8,852 bases of DNA, taken from assembly GCA_022701475.1 (NCBI GenBank), contig JAKOOI010000041.1, positions 1-8,852 of the forward strand. Reading direction: 5' to 3'. Both the position numbers and the translations under genes were made by a program. This stretch comes from Weeksellaceae bacterium. Its GTDB lineage: Bacteria; Bacteroidota; Bacteroidia; Flavobacteriales; Weeksellaceae. The notes beneath the pieces were generated by a model, which did not search any database, was not told the DNA's origin, and worked only from the letters and a program-made list of their open reading frames with translations. Of this stretch, positions 1 through 6,434 are shown piece by piece. Position 1 is the stretch's first letter, and the number at the start of each line of letters is the position of its first letter.

Positions 1-497
1 CAGGGTCATTTGTAAAGAACCTTTTCAAACTCTGGAGAAAGCGGAATGATTTTTTTCTTTCTTTTGAATATCATTCGGTAGGCGTATACCGTCTGGGAGA
101 TTACATGATGAAAATTAAGCTGAAACCACGATCTATCCCTAAAAATTTCGGAAAACAGCTGAAAGTTAAAGATGCTCTTGAAACCTATTTAAACACGGAG
201 AACTTTACGGCTGATGTTATGATCCAGCTCTGTTATGATCTGAGAAATCAGCCCGTCAACCAATTGAATGTGGAATGGAAAAACTCACCTTTCGTTAAAA
301 TCGGAGAAATAAAAATTGCTGCCGGCAGTCTTCTCGATCCGTATGCGTGTGAAAATGAAATGTTATCATTTAATCCCTTTGAGAGTAAAATTTTCTTCCA
401 ACCGGTCGGAAAATTACAGAAACTTCGTGAGGATGCCTATAAGGTTTCAATGCAGACCAGGCTGAAAATCAATAAACTGCTGAAGTATAATAAGTGA
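1..497 (+). CDS. Catalase-like haem protein (y4iL/SrpA-like), C-terminal part, 5' truncated by window edge
   Basis: The reading frame is open from the first bases of the window, well upstream of the ATG pair at 105, so this is the tail of a longer gene; the first full codon begins at base 3 and the stop is TGA at 495-497. The visible 164 residues start with the equivalent of the catalase core stretch (YHSVGVYRLGDY, then KIKLKP, like YYSQ.PYR.GD..VKYSLKP). Next comes FTADVMIQLCYDLR, then VEWKNSPFVKIGEIKI and ENEMLSFNPF, and finally an R...Y...R helix like the RPLGGINRAR..Y segment that ends catalase-fold proteins. This order fits the catalase-like clade of short haem proteins (y4iL/SrpA type), which lack the large C-terminal domain. 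The usual SFNPW is SFNPF here and HRPLG is FQPVG, so the protein is divergent. The haem-ligand and distal residues cannot be judged from this fragment, so true catalase or peroxidase activity is unproven. No intrinsic terminator is evident downstream. Confidence 0.75.
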   Translation, partial: GSFVKNLFKLWRKRNDFFLSFEYHSVGVYRLGDYMMKIKLKPRSIPKNFGKQLKVKDALETYLNTENFTADVMIQLCYDLRNQPVNQLNVEWKNSPFVKIGEIKIAAGSLLDPYACENEMLSFNPFESKIFFQPVGKLQKLREDAYKVSMQTRLKINKLLKYNK

Positions 498-500
498 ATC

Positions 501-516
501 GTGAATTTTGCTTCGC
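501..516 (+). repeat. Short GTGAAT...GCTTCGC repeat, left copy
   Basis: GTGAATTTTGCTTCGC begins three bases after the catalase-like gene's stop and is followed by AAGTGAATGG. It contains a small hairpin, TTGC-TTC-GCAA, at 508-518. The reverse complement of 943-957 reads GTGAATGCGCTTCGC, so the two ends of the spacer carry inverted, imperfect versions of one motif. Similar TGAATGGT/CTTCGC-rich intergenic repeats occur in Chryseobacterium-type genomes from memory; this was not checked. Confidence 0.4.
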
Positions 517-821
517 AAGTGAATGGTTATTGATGAACTCCAGTTTTATTCAATTTGCTTATCTTTTTCAATCGGGCAACAATTTCAAACCTCTTCTTTG
601 AATACTAAGCGCACGGAAGTTATTTTAATACCATCGCTACAAGTGTCACGAAACTGTTTCACTTATAAGGGTACAAAGAGTCATCGAATCATAATTTTGT
701 TGAAGACGCTAAAAGGCACAAACCTTTTGAAATAGGGAATGTTTTTAAGGCACCCGGATTTTATCTTTGATAAAACTATATACCATTTATTTTAAAAGAT
801 TAAAAATTTTAGAGGCTAGTA

Positions 822-926
822 TTAGCGATATACCCATTTGACAGCATCAAATTCTTTACGCCTTTCAGCGGAATGATTGTCCGGTTCTCTTGTGTTTTTG
901 CGCATTCCAACAACCACTAGAAGCAT
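822..926 (-). CDS. Possible small ORF, 34 codons, unknown
   Basis: The frame runs from ATG (926-924) to TAA (824-822), with a second in-frame ATG at codon 8. The first seven residues are hydrophobic (MLLVVVG). The rest is strikingly charged and protein-like: RKNTREPDNHSAERRKEF, then DAVKWVYR. That composition is unlike the neighbouring AT-rich spacer, which is the only reason to list it. A stop codon lies just upstream of the first ATG. It could be a small gene, a fragment of a decayed gene or element, or chance. No ribosome binding site or promoter is evident and no family is recognised. Confidence 0.2.
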   Translation of the reverse strand: MLLVVVGMRKNTREPDNHSAERRKEFDAVKWVYR

Positions 927-942
927 CAATTAAAATTGACAG

Positions 943-957
943 GCGAAGCGCATTCAC
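943..957 (-). repeat. Short GTGAAT...GCTTCGC repeat, right copy (inverted)
   Basis: On the minus strand this reads GTGAATGCGCTTCGC, matching 501-516 apart from the central spacer (GC in place of TTT). It is followed on the plus strand by a run of CCATTTACCATTAAC type, reminiscent of the TGAATGGT flank of the left copy read in reverse. It lies just before the ter operon terminator. Confidence 0.35.
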
Positions 958-992
958 CCGCAGGAACTGACCATTTACCATTAACTTTTCAC

Positions 993-1027
993 AATAAAAA
1001 AAGGCCCTACCCAACGGTAAAGCCTTT
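993..1027 (-). terminator. Rho-independent terminator of the ter operon
   Basis: Read on the minus strand, AAAGGCTTTACC (1027-1016) pairs along all 12 positions (two G-U pairs) with GGTAGGGCCTTT (1011-1000) around a 4-nt GTTG loop, and is followed by a T-run. It starts about 20 bases after the terC stop. In the plus direction the same hairpin has two C-A mismatches and a weaker CGTTTTATT tail, so it could act weakly both ways. Confidence 0.9.
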
Positions 1028-1047
1028 CGTTTTATTAATTAAAATAA

Positions 1048-2094
1048 TTAGTCTTCAAGTTTTTCTTTTTCTTCATCTTCCTTTTTATCAGGGAAGATCA
1101 GGGAAAGGATAACGGAGATTACCAGGACGCCTGCCACGATTCCGAGGGAAACCGGAGAAGAGATATGGATCCATGGGGCAATCAGCATTTTTACGCCGAT
1201 AAATGTCAGGATAACGGCCAGACCGTAAGGAAGTTTGCTGAACATATGGATGAAATTGGCCAGCAGGAAGTACAGCGACCTTAATCCGAGGATAGCAAAA
1301 ATGTTTGAGGTATACAGGATGAACGGGTCATTGGAAATCGCAAAGATTGCCGGGATGGAATCTACCGCAAATAAGACATCGGTAAACTCGATAACGGCTA
1401 CCACTACCAAAAGAGGGGTTGCCATTTTCACTCCGTTCTGCACCGTGAAGAATTGATCACCTGCATAGTTATCGGAAACTTTCCAGAATCTTTTGATGAG
1501 CCTTGCTCCCGCCGTATTGCTGTAGTCTTCATCCTCATCATCGTCACCGCCGCCCCAGGACTTGATTCCTGCATACACCAGGAAAAATCCGAACAGTGCC
1601 ATTACGACATTGATTTTTACCGGATGCCCGAAGATATTCATTTCCGGAAGATAAGTGAGGTTGATCAGCCCGATTCCGGCGAAGATAAAGATCGCCCTGA
1701 AGATCAATGCTCCAATAATCCCCCAGAACAGCACTTTGTGATGCAGGTATTTCGGGACTTTGAAAAAGCCGAATACCAGGATGAATACGAACAGGTTGTC
1801 TACCGACAGGGCTTTTTCCACCCAATAGGCAGCCTGGTACTGCGTGAATTTTTCTACGGCAACCGCATGGCTGCCGGGTCCCAGATCCGAATTGTAAACC
1901 CAATATACCACTCCTGAAAAAACCATCGACAGCGAGATCCATACAATAGACCATATGGTGGCTTCCTTGGAGGAAACTTCATGACTCTTTTTGTTGAAAA
2001 CCCCTAAATCCAGGAGCAACATGATAACTACGGTTACCGCAAATCCCCAAACCAAACCGGGATGAAGATCTAAAATACTGGTATTTTGTCCCAC
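1048..2094 (-). CDS. terC: TerC family integral membrane protein
   Basis: This is a polytopic inner-membrane protein of the TerC/Alx family (348 aa). Family members are tied to tellurite resistance, and in Alx-like proteins to manganese export; in ter systems TerC anchors a membrane complex with TerD-type proteins. About nine hydrophobic segments can be drawn, roughly at 15-35, 47-67, 88-111, 120-148, 161-180, 226-252, 262-280, 291-307 and 315-334. Conserved membrane acids are visible in SVDNLFVF (Asp99), IEFTDVLFAVDSIPA (Glu236, Asp239, Asp245) and ILGLRSLYF. A very acidic loop, GGGDDDEDEDYS (181-192), matches the acidic loop of classical TerC, and the C-terminus is a charged KKEDEEKEKLED tail. 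The start codon is GTG at 2094-2092. The next in-frame ATG (codon 25) would remove the first membrane segment, so GTG is preferred. It is the last gene of the operon, 164 bases after the TerZ-like gene, with no clear promoter of its own in that gap. Confidence 0.93.
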   Translation of the reverse strand: MGQNTSILDLHPGLVWGFAVTVVIMLLLDLGVFNKKSHEVSSKEATIWSIVWISLSMVFSGVVYWVYNSDLGPGSHAVAVEKFTQYQAAYWVEKALSVDNLFVFILVFGFFKVPKYLHHKVLFWGIIGALIFRAIFIFAGIGLINLTYLPEMNIFGHPVKINVVMALFGFFLVYAGIKSWGGGDDDEDEDYSNTAGARLIKRFWKVSDNYAGDQFFTVQNGVKMATPLLVVVAVIEFTDVLFAVDSIPAIFAISNDPFILYTSNIFAILGLRSLYFLLANFIHMFSKLPYGLAVILTFIGVKMLIAPWIHISSPVSLGIVAGVLVISVILSLIFPDKKEDEEKEKLED

Positions 2095-2258
2095 TTTTAT
2101 AATGTGTTGTTAAATGATAAAAGCAACAGCTGCACCATGTACAGATATTGCCCATAATCGATTGTCCTTAAATCCGACAGATTTTAAATTCCGGCTACCG
2201 CTTTATGGAAAAATATCTTTTACATAAGAGCCAAAGCCTTTTTTAATCCTTGCCTCTT

Positions 2259-2870
2259 CTACAAATATCTTTGCTTTACCGTTTCGATGGTTTCCTGCAG
2301 TTTCGTGTCTTTGGTAGGATCACCGACAGCATTGAATTTCCACTCCCCGTTTCTCTTGTAGAATACGCCCATTACCATAGCCACGTGTCCTTTGAAAGAA
2401 ATATCATTGGCGATATCATATTTGGCAAATACTTCCCTGACGTTGGTAGGCGTCCCTTCGTAAATCCTGATGGAAGCGAAAGGAATCGTCCCGAAATCCT
2501 GTCCTTTATAGCTGTTCAGTACCATGGCCACATGTTCCACACTGGAATCCAGGCCGCTGAAATCTACGGTAATAACTTCATTATCCAGGCCGTCATTGCC
2601 GTTTACATCGCCCGTAAGGTCATCCCCGCTGTGTTTTACAGATCCGTTTTTAGATTTCAGGTTTCCGAAATAGATGACTTCGGTAGCATTTTTACCGGCA
2701 TCATACAGGATGCAGCTGCCGTCAAGGTCCACCGCTTCCCTTGAAACTCCCCCGAAGAATCCTTTCTTCTCAATTGCCCCCCAGTTGATTCCCACACAGG
2801 CCTGTGTAAGTGCCGTTCCGTTTTCTTTTGTCAGATTGATTCTCTGACCTTTCTGTAAGTTAATAGCCAT
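2259..2870 (-). CDS. TerD family protein, TerZ-like
   Basis: This 203-aa soluble protein of the TerD/CABP calcium-binding family belongs to the Ter stress response. It starts MAINLQKGQR, has an insert-bearing strand region NWGAIEKKGFFGG (29-41) followed by VDLDGSCILYD, and the acidic calcium loop HSGDDLTGDVNGND (80-93). It ends its core with NGEWKFNAVGD (174-184) plus a 19-residue helical tail. The KKGFFGG insert, DLDGSC in place of DLDAS, and VLNSYKGQDF resemble TerZ more than TerD or TerE, so TerZ-like is the best reading; orthology is not proven. The ATG is at 2870-2868 and the stop is TAG. It lies 54 bases after the unknown 307-315 aa gene and 164 bases before terC. Its first 23 bases are identical to the start of the terD paralogue at 5619, and 29 of the first 30 match, pointing to duplication or gene conversion at the 5' end. 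Confidence 0.92.
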   Translation of the reverse strand: MAINLQKGQRINLTKENGTALTQACVGINWGAIEKKGFFGGVSREAVDLDGSCILYDAGKNATEVIYFGNLKSKNGSVKHSGDDLTGDVNGNDGLDNEVITVDFSGLDSSVEHVAMVLNSYKGQDFGTIPFASIRIYEGTPTNVREVFAKYDIANDISFKGHVAMVMGVFYKRNGEWKFNAVGDPTKDTKLQETIETVKQRYL

Positions 2871-2924
2871 CTTTTGATGTTTGGTTTATTGTTTGATTTT
2901 CTGAACTGCTATGCAATCCGTTTC

Positions 2925-3848
2925 TTATTGTTTTAAATTTAAGTTCAGCATGGCGCGAAGGATATTGGTCTCTTCGTTGATGTCGAACATTTTGCTGATG
3001 ATATCCGTGTCTTCCAGGTTCTTAATGTAATCTTTCAGTACTTCCGTCACCTGCTCCGGCAATGCTTTCTTCCTTTCATTCATGGAATTTTCCAGCTGCT
3101 CGTTTTTTGTTTTCAGCTGCCGGATCATGCTTCCCTGGTTGGATTCATTCGGCATCGTATTCAGTTGTTCCAGTTTTTCCGGATCCGCCAGATAGATTTT
3201 CCGGGCTTCGATGTCAAAGATAAAATGATCTTCAGACTGGAAAACCTTAAACAGTTCATATTCGTTTCCGTTCACTGCATATCCGCAGATGAACCGGACT
3301 TTAAAGTTCTGGATATTCAGCCTTCCCAGCAGTTTCCTCTCAATCCTGTAGTCCTGATGCTGATATGCCGGAAAATCACCGGTCTTCAGGAATTCTTCAT
3401 TCACTTCCGGCCTGTAGAATTCGGCAGCATATTTCCTATGGAAATACAGGACATTATCCCAATTCAGGGTAAACCGGTCTTCGGTAAGATCCCTGTACAG
3501 GCTTTTCAGCTGGTTGGAAAAAATGCCGCTGTACATTTTCCGGTCGGTCTCAAAACCGTCTACCCGTTTTTCCTCAAACCCGGAAATATACCTGCTGTTG
3601 ACATCTATCTCATTGATGACTGCCAGCATATCATTTTCCTTCTGCCTTTTTATCTTGGTCAGAAGCTCAATAAGACTGTCGGTATACTGAAGGTGAAAAA
3701 GCTCAAGCCTGTTATAATCCAGTCCCTTATTTTCCTGAAAAAGATGATGGATGCTGTCTGTCTTGATATAGATCGAGATGATATCCACATTTTCAAAAAA
3801 ATTGGCGAGAAGCTTAAGTTTCGTTAACCTTCTTCTGCTTTGGGACAT
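2925..3848 (-). CDS. Unrecognised soluble protein encoded within the ter operon
   Basis: I do not recognise a family. From the ATG at 3848-3846 the protein is 307 aa (MSQSRRRL...). An in-frame GTG at 3872-3870 would add eight residues (MNEDAVNI) and shorten the gap to the upstream TelA gene from 37 to 13 bases; I prefer ATG but cannot decide. There is no signal peptide and no membrane segment. Three parts can be seen, numbered from the GTG: a helical, charged N-terminal half (about 1-130); a mixed strand-rich section with many aromatics (about 132-230, including NWDNVLYFHRKYAAEFYRP and ICGYAVNGNEYELFKVF); and a helical end with a probable short coiled coil around 249-270 (RQLKTKNEQLENSMNERKK). 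The tail is rich in Asp, Glu, Asn and Leu. Its fixed place between TelA-family and TerZ-like genes suggests a cytosolic Ter partner; this is inference from context alone. Confidence 0.85.
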   Translation of the reverse strand: MSQSRRRLTKLKLLANFFENVDIISIYIKTDSIHHLFQENKGLDYNRLELFHLQYTDSLIELLTKIKRQKENDMLAVINEIDVNSRYISGFEEKRVDGFETDRKMYSGIFSNQLKSLYRDLTEDRFTLNWDNVLYFHRKYAAEFYRPEVNEEFLKTGDFPAYQHQDYRIERKLLGRLNIQNFKVRFICGYAVNGNEYELFKVFQSEDHFIFDIEARKIYLADPEKLEQLNTMPNESNQGSMIRQLKTKNEQLENSMNERKKALPEQVTEVLKDYIKNLEDTDIISKMFDINEETNILRAMLNLNLKQ

Positions 3849-3885
3849 GATATTTACCGCATCTTCATTCACCTGTTTACTGCGA

Positions 3886-5058
3886 TTATCCTCTTACGTT
3901 GGCTTTCAGTTCGTGTTCCAGGGTCATCAGGTCCTGGTCCAGCTTTCTTCTTCCTTCGGCGCCCTGCTTCTGGATCTGCTTCACCTCGTTCAGGGTATTG
4001 ATCAGCTTGGCGGTTGTCTCGCGTAACGTTTCCACGGAAACGACCGTCTGTTCATTGGCTCTGGCTACATTGATGGAGTTCTGGCCCAGGCGCTCGGCAT
4101 TTTTCCTCAGGATCTCTTCCGTAGTAGCGGAAACTTTCTGCTGGATCTCAATACTCTGCTGCTGCCTGTACATGGCGACGGCCAGGGACAGCTGGTTTTT
4201 CCAGAGCGGCAGCGTGGTGGTAAGGATGGTCTGTGCTTTTTCCGCAATGGAAACGTTATTGTTCTGCACCAACCTGATCTGCGGAAGCGACTGCATCATG
4301 ATGAGGCGCACCACTTTAAGATCAGCCAGCCTGCGGTCCAGCCTTGCGATGAAATCTCTTTTGTCCGCAATTTCATAATCCTGGTAATTCTGAGGTGCTG
4401 CTTCCATGGCGGCCAGCTCGGCGGCGGCCTTTTCCATTCTCAGGTTTCCGGCAATTACCAGTTCCTCGATCTGCTTGATGGCGTTTACATTGCTTTCAAA
4501 GATCGTCTGCAGAACCGCATTGTCTTTTGTGGACGTAATGATTCCTGCGTTTACCTTATAGGCAATCTGATCGATATTGTTGATGATCTTGTCATATTTG
4601 GTAAATAAATTCTCGATCTGCGTCATGACGGTCTTCATGAACGGCAGCTTGCTGAGGAAGCTTTTGAATTTATTCTGGTTCAGCTCTTCCACATCCACGT
4701 AATTCAGCTCGATGAGGAGGTTGTTGATCAGCTCTCCCACTTCGCCGGAATTGGAACGCCTTACATTCCCCAGGAAGCTGTCACTCTGGTTGGAGAGGGT
4801 CCGTTGCAGGTCTGCCCCGAAGTTCACGATCGATCCCGGATTGGTTTCGTCGATGGAATCTGCCAGCGACTGGTATTTCTGGCGCTCTTCGGTCTGCATC
4901 TGGGTAAGGTTCACATTTCCTTCCCGGTCTACCAGCGGCGCAGGAGGTGTTGACGGTGCAGCCATAGCCGGCGGCGGTGCCATCGGTGTGGGTTCGAATG
5001 TTTTTAATGGTTCAATGGATCCCAGCGGATCTATAGGTTGGTTGTCCTGATTGTTCAT
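3886..5058 (-). CDS. Toxic anion resistance protein, TelA/KlaA family
   Basis: The 390-aa cytosolic protein fits the TelA (KlaA/YaaN) toxic-anion-resistance family, members of which raise tolerance to tellurite and other stresses and often sit with ter genes. It opens with a Pro/Ala-rich low-complexity stretch (about 24-41, TPMAPPPAMAAPSTPPAP). The rest is almost wholly helical: LLIELNYVDVEELNQNKFKS (about 114-133), then FLSKLPFMKTVMTQIENLF typical of the family, the middle block ADLKVVRLIMMQSLPQIRLV, and LPLWKNQLSLAVAMYRQQQS near 300. Its C-terminal third is coiled-coil-like and ends ELKANVRG. The ATG is at 5058-5056, six bases after the terD stop, so translation is probably coupled. The length is typical of the family. 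Its biochemical activity is unknown even for studied homologues. Confidence 0.93.
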   Translation of the reverse strand: MNNQDNQPIDPLGSIEPLKTFEPTPMAPPPAMAAPSTPPAPLVDREGNVNLTQMQTEERQKYQSLADSIDETNPGSIVNFGADLQRTLSNQSDSFLGNVRRSNSGEVGELINNLLIELNYVDVEELNQNKFKSFLSKLPFMKTVMTQIENLFTKYDKIINNIDQIAYKVNAGIITSTKDNAVLQTIFESNVNAIKQIEELVIAGNLRMEKAAAELAAMEAAPQNYQDYEIADKRDFIARLDRRLADLKVVRLIMMQSLPQIRLVQNNNVSIAEKAQTILTTTLPLWKNQLSLAVAMYRQQQSIEIQQKVSATTEEILRKNAERLGQNSINVARANEQTVVSVETLRETTAKLINTLNEVKQIQKQGAEGRRKLDQDLMTLEHELKANVRG

Positions 5059-5064
5059 GATAAA

Positions 5065-5619
5065 TTATTGATACATTGCTACAAATTTCTCCAGTCCTTC
5101 TCTCTGTCCGCTTCCTACGGCTTCAAATTTCCATTCCCCGTTCCGGTTGTAAATCCTTCCGAATTCCACTGCGGTTTCAATGGAAAAATCTTCATCCAGC
5201 TCATATTTCAGGATTTCTTCATTGGTATCGGTATTGAAAATCCTGATGAACGAGTTTCTTACCTGCCCGAAGTTTTGTCTTCTGGCGTCGGCTTCGTGGA
5301 TGGTTACTACGACTGTAATTTCCTTTACGGCAGGATCAATTTTCGTTAGATCGATTTTAATCTGCTCATCGTCCCCGTTTCCGTCTCCCGTCAAGTTATC
5401 ACCGGAATGGATCACCGCCTGATCCGGCGATTCAAGGTTATTGTAAAAAATAAAGTGGTTGTCTGATACCAGTTTTTTATTTTCGCCTAGTAAAAACAGG
5501 GAAGCATCCAGGTCAAAAGCGGTGCCGGTAGAGGTATTGTTGGTATCCCATCCCAGGCCAACCGTAAATTTCGGGGCATTTATATTTTCTCTCTGTCCTT
5601 TCTGTAAGTTAATAGCCAT
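5065..5619 (-). CDS. terD: TerD family calcium-binding protein
   Basis: This 184-aa protein matches canonical TerD/TerE closely. It has MAINLQKGQR, VGLGWDTNN, FDLDASLFLL (35-44), FIFYNNL, and the acidic calcium-binding loop HSGDNLTGDGNGDDE (71-85). It continues with VVVTIHEADARRQNFGQV (103-120) and SFIRIFN, and ends with NGEWKFEAVGSG (160-171) and a short helical tail. Family members bind Ca2+ in the cytosol and are thought to join TerC at the membrane during tellurite, phage or DNA-damage stress. The ATG (5619-5617) lies inside the end of the upstream phosphoribosyltransferase-like gene; the two overlap by 11 bases in different frames (5609-5619), a strong sign of translational coupling. The TelA-family gene starts six bases downstream. 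TerD rather than TerZ is supported by the absence of the KKGFFGG-type insert found in the paralogue at 2259-2870. Confidence 0.94.
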   Translation of the reverse strand: MAINLQKGQRENINAPKFTVGLGWDTNNTSTGTAFDLDASLFLLGENKKLVSDNHFIFYNNLESPDQAVIHSGDNLTGDGNGDDEQIKIDLTKIDPAVKEITVVVTIHEADARRQNFGQVRNSFIRIFNTDTNEEILKYELDEDFSIETAVEFGRIYNRNGEWKFEAVGSGQREGLEKFVAMYQ

Positions 5620-6433
5620 AATATAATTCGGTTTGTGTTAATGTGTTAATGTTATTTTCATATTCTGCGATCAGGTGGTAATTGTTGCTGATTGCCAGTT
5701 CAAGCAGCAGATCCTTCTGTTCCTTTCTTATTACAGACGTAAGATAGTCAAATTTACCTGATTCCAGGCTTAAAATATACTTTACGATCCTTGTATTGAA
5801 CTGAAATCCCGGCTTTGCCATCACTTCCGCAATATGTTCCGCATTTTTCACCGCGTAGTAATTGAAGAAGTTTTCAATTTTCGGGTCAACCTCAGGGTTC
5901 ATCAGCTCCGCATAATAGATAAAGACAAAGTCTCCCTGCACTCCATACTGCTCAAGGATTTTATTCACCGTGTATTCGTGGCTGCCCGTAATTCTGATAT
6001 CATCCATAAAAATACAAAGTTTTCCCCTTAAAAAATCCTTATCCAGATAATAAGTATCATTGGCGATAAGATTTTTCCGGTCTTCGAAGCTGAGGTTCCC
6101 GTAATCGGTGGTATACGTATGGTTCCGGTTGATTTTTGACAGGATGCTGGACTTTTTTGCCTGTTGAAACAGATAGAAATCCAGATGTTTTTTGAAATGG
6201 AAGCACAAAAAATTAGAGGCCGTGGGAATTGCCATATAGGGGCTCGGCAACAGGATAATTTCTTTTTCCGTCTCCAGCAGTTCCTGATGCGCAGCAATAA
6301 ATCCGTCAAACAATTCCTTTGCAAATTTCTCTGCATATGAAGTATCGCCGTACTTGAAATAGCTGTATTCCTCAGGCGAAAAGGTAAATTCATCTTCCGA
6401 ACGGATGTGATGCAGGCTGTACCGTATGTTCAT
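5609..6433 (-). CDS. Phosphoribosyltransferase-like protein of the Ter system
   Basis: The 274-aa soluble protein has a central hydrophobic strand followed by MDDIRITGSHEYT (143-155). This resembles the PRPP-binding loop of type I phosphoribosyltransferases (two acids, Asp144 and Asp145, then TGS). An earlier strand-loop, IILLPSPYMAIPTASNF (59-75), is placed like the substrate or pyrophosphate loop. The C-terminal 90 residues are helical with no motif that I know. Phosphoribosyltransferases beside ter genes have been described and proposed to act in making or salvaging a nucleotide-like compound; the substrate is unknown. TGSH in place of the commoner TGxT is unusual but the acids are intact. 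The ATG (6433-6431) follows the HAD gene's TAA by one base, and the 3' end overlaps terD by 11 bases. The family call rests mainly on the DD..TG motif and context. Confidence 0.8.
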   Translation of the reverse strand: MNIRYSLHHIRSEDEFTFSPEEYSYFKYGDTSYAEKFAKELFDGFIAAHQELLETEKEIILLPSPYMAIPTASNFLCFHFKKHLDFYLFQQAKKSSILSKINRNHTYTTDYGNLSFEDRKNLIANDTYYLDKDFLRGKLCIFMDDIRITGSHEYTVNKILEQYGVQGDFVFIYYAELMNPEVDPKIENFFNYYAVKNAEHIAEVMAKPGFQFNTRIVKYILSLESGKFDYLTSVIRKEQKDLLLELAISNNYHLIAEYENNINTLTQTELYYGY

Positions 6434-6434
6434 A

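Larger units (their letters stand above)
498..992. other. Gene-poor intergenic region with degenerate repeats
   Basis: About 500 bases lie between the catalase-like gene and the ter operon terminator without a convincing gene on either strand. A 70-codon plus-strand frame at 523-735 has no recognisable motif and a composition like translated spacer DNA. The only other candidates are a 34-codon minus-strand ORF at 822-926 and related short repeats near both ends. The region is AT-rich in its middle. It may be the remains of a mobile or repetitive element, but this is inference. Confidence 0.5.

Noticed and set aside
523..735. 70-codon plus-strand frame in the first spacer
   Set aside because: No motif, hydrophobic or ligand pattern; composition like translated non-coding DNA; no start signals.
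762..769. TATCTTTG, a TAnnTTTG match on the plus strand in the first spacer
   Set aside because: No -33 element and no gene downstream on that strand; likely chance in AT-rich sequence.
40..879. AGCGGAATGATT occurring twice (near 40 and 868)
   Set aside because: A 12-base match is expected by chance about once or more in a window of this size; the flanks do not match.
1453..1917. 154-codon plus-strand frame
   Set aside because: Lies antisense inside terC, whose frame has full family motifs; a shadow frame.
1544..1954. 136-codon minus-strand frame
   Set aside because: Alternative frame within terC; Gly/Arg/Pro-rich and without membrane or family pattern.
2095..2258. Search for a terC promoter, riboswitch or terminator in the gap before terC
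   Set aside because: No TAnnTTTG on the minus strand and no convincing stem-loop with a T-run; nothing resembling a manganese riboswitch could be drawn.
3165..3827. 220-codon plus-strand frame
   Set aside because: Antisense to the unrecognised ter-operon gene. The minus frame is better placed by operon spacing and has a more normal soluble-protein composition.
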